Assembly (NCBI GenBank): GCA_031296405.1
Contig: JAVKKH010000013.1
Location: 1-64,000 of the forward strand
DNA length: 64,000 nt
Reading direction: 5' to 3'
DNA from: Candidatus Tepidifontimicrobium thermophilum
GTDB lineage: Bacteria; Sysuimicrobiota; Sysuimicrobiia; Sysuimicrobiales; Sysuimicrobiaceae
The notes beneath the pieces were generated by a model, which did not search any database, had not been told where the DNA came from, and saw only the letters and a list, made by a program, of their open reading frames with translations. Shown here piece after piece: positions 61,712 through 64,000 of the stretch (position 1 is its first letter; every line of letters begins with the position of its first letter). The position numbers and the translations under genes are program-made.

Positions 61712-63586
61712 TCAGCGGAGAAAGAGCCGGTTCCACAGGGCCCACAGCAGCGCCGCACCGGCCCAGCCCGCGCGGCCGAGGACCGCGAAGGCCGCTCCGG
61801 CCAGGGCGGCTCCCAACCAGGCCACCAGCTGGGCCCAGCTCAGCCACTCGGTAGCCTGCACTGCCCCAAGCCTCCGGATGAGCGCATCGGTCCAAGGAGC
61901 GAAGGGTACCGGCACGGGCAGGGGCTCGTAGAAAAACGCCAGCGTCCCGCTCGCCAGCAAGATCCCGGAAGCCGCGCGCAGGCCGAGGGAGTCACCCCGT
62001 GGCCGGCCACTGACGCGCAGGGCCAGCGGCCACAGGAGCACCGCCAGCGCCGGTGCTCCGCTCCGGAGGTCCGGGAAGACGAGGGCCGCCGGCAGGGCCG
62101 AGGAGTAGCCCACCAGGAACAGGCGAACCGACTGGACCTGCGCGTTCCACCCAGCCACCAGCCTGACCAGGAGGTGTGGAAGCCCCCACAGCACCATTCC
62201 GAGAAAGGGGTAGAGGGTGGTGTCCCGCACAGCCTCGCGCGGGTCCGAGACGAACTGGAACGCGGTGGCAGCGATCCCCAGGAGGGCCACCGCCACCACC
62301 ATCAGGGCTGCAGCCGCAGGGCCTTCCCTCACCCCCTTGGCCGTCTGTTTGAACTCCTCCAGCAGCACGGGCGCCGACGCCAGCACGAGCGGCCACCAGC
62401 CCGACGGCTCCTCCACTTCCGACAGCCCGGCCCACGCCTGTGTCCCGGCCCAGTAGACGAGAACGAGGACGACTCCGGAGGCCAGGCCGTCCGCGGCTGC
62501 GTCCGCGGGATCCCGGGTCCCCCGCAGCCATGTCGCGGCCCCCGTGAACACCATCAAAGCACCGCACACCGCCAGCCCGTCCGTCCAGGCGCTCTGGAGG
62601 AACCTCGCCACCAGCCGGAGGACGGGTAGCGGCAGGGCCTCCAGTACGACCCGCGGCAGCAGGGCCGCCAACAGGGATGTGCCTCCCACAAGCGCCAGAG
62701 CCCCGCTGACCCCGTAGCGTCCCCACCGGCCTCCCAGCAGCCTCCGCAGCCGGCCCACCGCCCGCTCGGCGAGCTCCGAGGCGTCGTCCACCAGGTCCGC
62801 GGCCAGCCACATCCAGAACAGCCCGAGGAAGGTGAACAGGGCCGAGTAGCCCATGTGCAGGGCTTCGCCGAACCGACCGGGGCTCTGGAGAATACCCCAG
62901 GCGTAGACTCCCGCCATGCTCCAGAACAGCACCGTACGCTCCGGAGGAGGGCGACGTACCGTCCGGAAGAGAATGGTGCCGACCGCCAAGTACAGAAGGG
63001 CCCAGGCCGTCACGGAAGCCCACACCTGCCGCGTCAGCGGTGGGCTGAGACGTCCCAGCAGCAGAGCCCAGGGGATCAGCCAGAGGGGTGTTTTCCGGTC
63101 GGCCGCCAGGCGGGCTGCTTCGACCGCGTACAGAGCCCAGGCGGGCAGGAGCGCCACCCACCGAGGGAGAGCCAGCACCGGGGGCAGGAGGAGATACCAG
63201 AGGCCGTACAGTCCGGCCACGAAGCGGACCGAGGGATGGGCGGAGCGGATCCCGGACAGGAGAAGAGAGAACGAGACAGCGGCGATGCAGCCGAGCAACG
63301 CGAGGCCGGCGGGCGTCCCCAGCGGCTGAGCCCGCTGCGCGGGAGGCTCCCGTAGCACCGCCGCGAACCCGGCCAGGGTCGCCAGGAAAAGGGCCAGGGC
63401 CAGGGCGCCCCAGGGACCCAGCCGAAGAAGGCCCAGGAGGCCTTCTGCCGCCTGCCGGAGGTCTTTCCACTTGACGGGCACCCCGAGGTGCTGGCCCACG
63501 GCGTCCAGCGCCTGCACCCCGCGTGCGCTGACCCTCCGGAGGGCTCTCAACGCCTGCGCCGCAACGCCGCCACGCGATCCCGCCAA
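61712..63586 (-). CDS. large polytopic membrane protein of unknown function
   Basis: A 624-residue protein with roughly 14-16 hydrophobic segments and short basic loops. I recognise no family. Notable points are a basic amphipathic N-terminus before the first helix near 55, an acidic loop ADLVDDASELAERAV near 270, and a C-terminal half with LLEEFKQTAKGVREG. The chosen GTG overlaps the upstream gene by 40 bp, so the two are likely cotranscribed. It is convergent with the amine oxidase (5-bp gap). Transport or polymer assembly would be a guess. Confidence 0.6.
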   Translation of the reverse strand: MAGSRGGVAAQALRALRRVSARGVQALDAVGQHLGVPVKWKDLRQAAEGLLGLLRLGPWGALALALFLATLAGFAAVLREPPAQRAQPLGTPAGLALLGCIAAVSFSLLLSGIRSAHPSVRFVAGLYGLWYLLLPPVLALPRWVALLPAWALYAVEAARLAADRKTPLWLIPWALLLGRLSPPLTRQVWASVTAWALLYLAVGTILFRTVRRPPPERTVLFWSMAGVYAWGILQSPGRFGEALHMGYSALFTFLGLFWMWLAADLVDDASELAERAVGRLRRLLGGRWGRYGVSGALALVGGTSLLAALLPRVVLEALPLPVLRLVARFLQSAWTDGLAVCGALMVFTGAATWLRGTRDPADAAADGLASGVVLVLVYWAGTQAWAGLSEVEEPSGWWPLVLASAPVLLEEFKQTAKGVREGPAAAALMVVAVALLGIAATAFQFVSDPREAVRDTTLYPFLGMVLWGLPHLLVRLVAGWNAQVQSVRLFLVGYSSALPAALVFPDLRSGAPALAVLLWPLALRVSGRPRGDSLGLRAASGILLASGTLAFFYEPLPVPVPFAPWTDALIRRLGAVQATEWLSWAQLVAWLGAALAGAAFAVLGRAGWAGAALLWALWNRLFLR

Positions 63587-64000
63587 GCCTGGACCTCCTC
63601 TTCTCGGCCCTCCCCCCGCACGAGCCTTCGCTTGGCGAGGGCGAGCTGCACGAGCGCCGACCTCAGGGGTCCCCCAAGCCGGCTCCCATCGCGGATCACC
63701 GCATGGAACTCGTCGTCAGTGAGGGTCCCCAGGGCGACCTCTCCCCATAGATAGCTGGCCAGCAGCGCCCGCTGTCGGCGTGCACCCCAGACCCACACAA
63801 CCACAAGCACCGCGGCCCCGCCCCACTCCAAGGCCAGAAGGCCGGCGACCGCCATCCCCGAGGGCTCCTGCCCAGGCCGGAAGGCCTGGGCCAACCCCAG
63901 GTACAGAGCGTGGCCCGCCGCCGCGCCCAGGACTCCGCCCAGCGCCCGGAGGACACGCGCCCGCTTGCCGCGGTCGGCCGGAGTCCATCCCAGTGCGGCG
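63547..64000 (-). CDS. partial membrane protein, possible PrsW-family C-terminus
   Basis: The frame is open from the right window edge, so only the C-terminal 150 residues or so are present. Two helices are visible (GHALYLGL region and GLLALEWGGAAVLVVVWVWG), followed by a cytosolic tail with LLASYLWGEVALGTLTDDEF. The tail and a helix-borne GHALY recall PrsW-type intramembrane metalloproteases, but the catalytic Glu residues would lie outside the window, so this is tentative. A TTG at 63894 could be an internal start, but the homologous frame continues upstream. Confidence 0.45.
   Translation of the reverse strand, partial: AALGWTPADRGKRARVLRALGGVLGAAAGHALYLGLAQAFRPGQEPSGMAVAGLLALEWGGAAVLVVVWVWGARRQRALLASYLWGEVALGTLTDDEFHAVIRDGSRLGGPLRSALVQLALAKRRLVRGEGREEEVQAWRDRVAALRRRR

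Overview
The window is about 64 kb of very GC-rich bacterial chromosome, densely packed and rich in GTG and TTG starts. Several house-keeping blocks keep Firmicutes-type gene order: cdaA-cdaR-glmM(-glmS), acpS-nnr-alr and tsaE-tsaB-rimI-tsaD followed by groES-groEL with a CIRCE element. An archaeal-type fructose-1,6-bisphosphate aldolase/phosphatase and an archaeal-type ATP-dependent DNA ligase suggest a deep-branching, probably thermophilic lineage near the Firmicutes. Both ABC solute-binding proteins lack a lipobox, which would fit a two-membrane envelope. I cannot name the species. I saw no rRNA, tRNA, CRISPR array or intact mobile element.

Left part (1-10951). A decayed IS256-type transposase abuts a 5'-truncated DUF4143 gene. 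A HpcH/HpaI aldolase and an SDR follow. Then comes a sugar or sugar-acid catabolic operon: binding protein, two permeases without an ATPase, MDR dehydrogenase, SDR, Ldh2-type dehydrogenase, IclR regulator and a 2-keto-3-deoxygluconate-type kinase. Its promoter carries an IclR-like palindrome.

11022-26912. PEP carboxylase and ornithine carbamoyltransferase come first, then the c-di-AMP and amino-sugar block cdaA-cdaR-glmM-vanZ-like. Next is a glmS self-cleaving ribozyme. It does not sit directly before glmS but before the FBP aldolase/phosphatase gene that precedes glmS, so one GlcN6P-sensing ribozyme probably controls both supply of fructose-6-phosphate and its conversion to GlcN6P. A Trm112-like protein, acpS, nnr, alr and a fused 5-oxoprolinase PxpB-PxpC follow.

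26955-37142. A HEPN/nucleotidyltransferase pair, a GT-C type membrane glycosyltransferase, alanine dehydrogenase, rpoZ, a long-chain acyl-CoA synthetase preceded by a 29-bp near-perfect palindrome, and a complete branched-chain amino-acid-type ABC transporter (livMHKGF).

37222-48831. An exported SLH-SPOR-NAGPA protein, a type IV pilus motor group (pilC, pilT, a DnaB-like ATPase, and divergently a TPR-fused pilB), an alcohol dehydrogenase, nagA and a truncated, degenerate UDP-sugar dehydrogenase homologue.

48832-49239 is a 400-bp gene-free stretch. It holds a long inverted repeat and, on the minus strand, a complete unit of sigma70-type promoter, c-di-GMP-I riboswitch and intrinsic terminator. 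No recognisable gene lies behind it on that strand, and any read-through would run antisense to the dehydrogenase-like gene and nagA.

49240-64000. ATP-dependent DNA ligase, an NfeD protease, the tRNA t6A genes with rimI, a CmtR-like metal sensor with a P1B ATPase, groES-groEL, a small membrane protein, a Tat-exported flavin amine oxidase and two membrane-protein genes, the last cut by the window edge.
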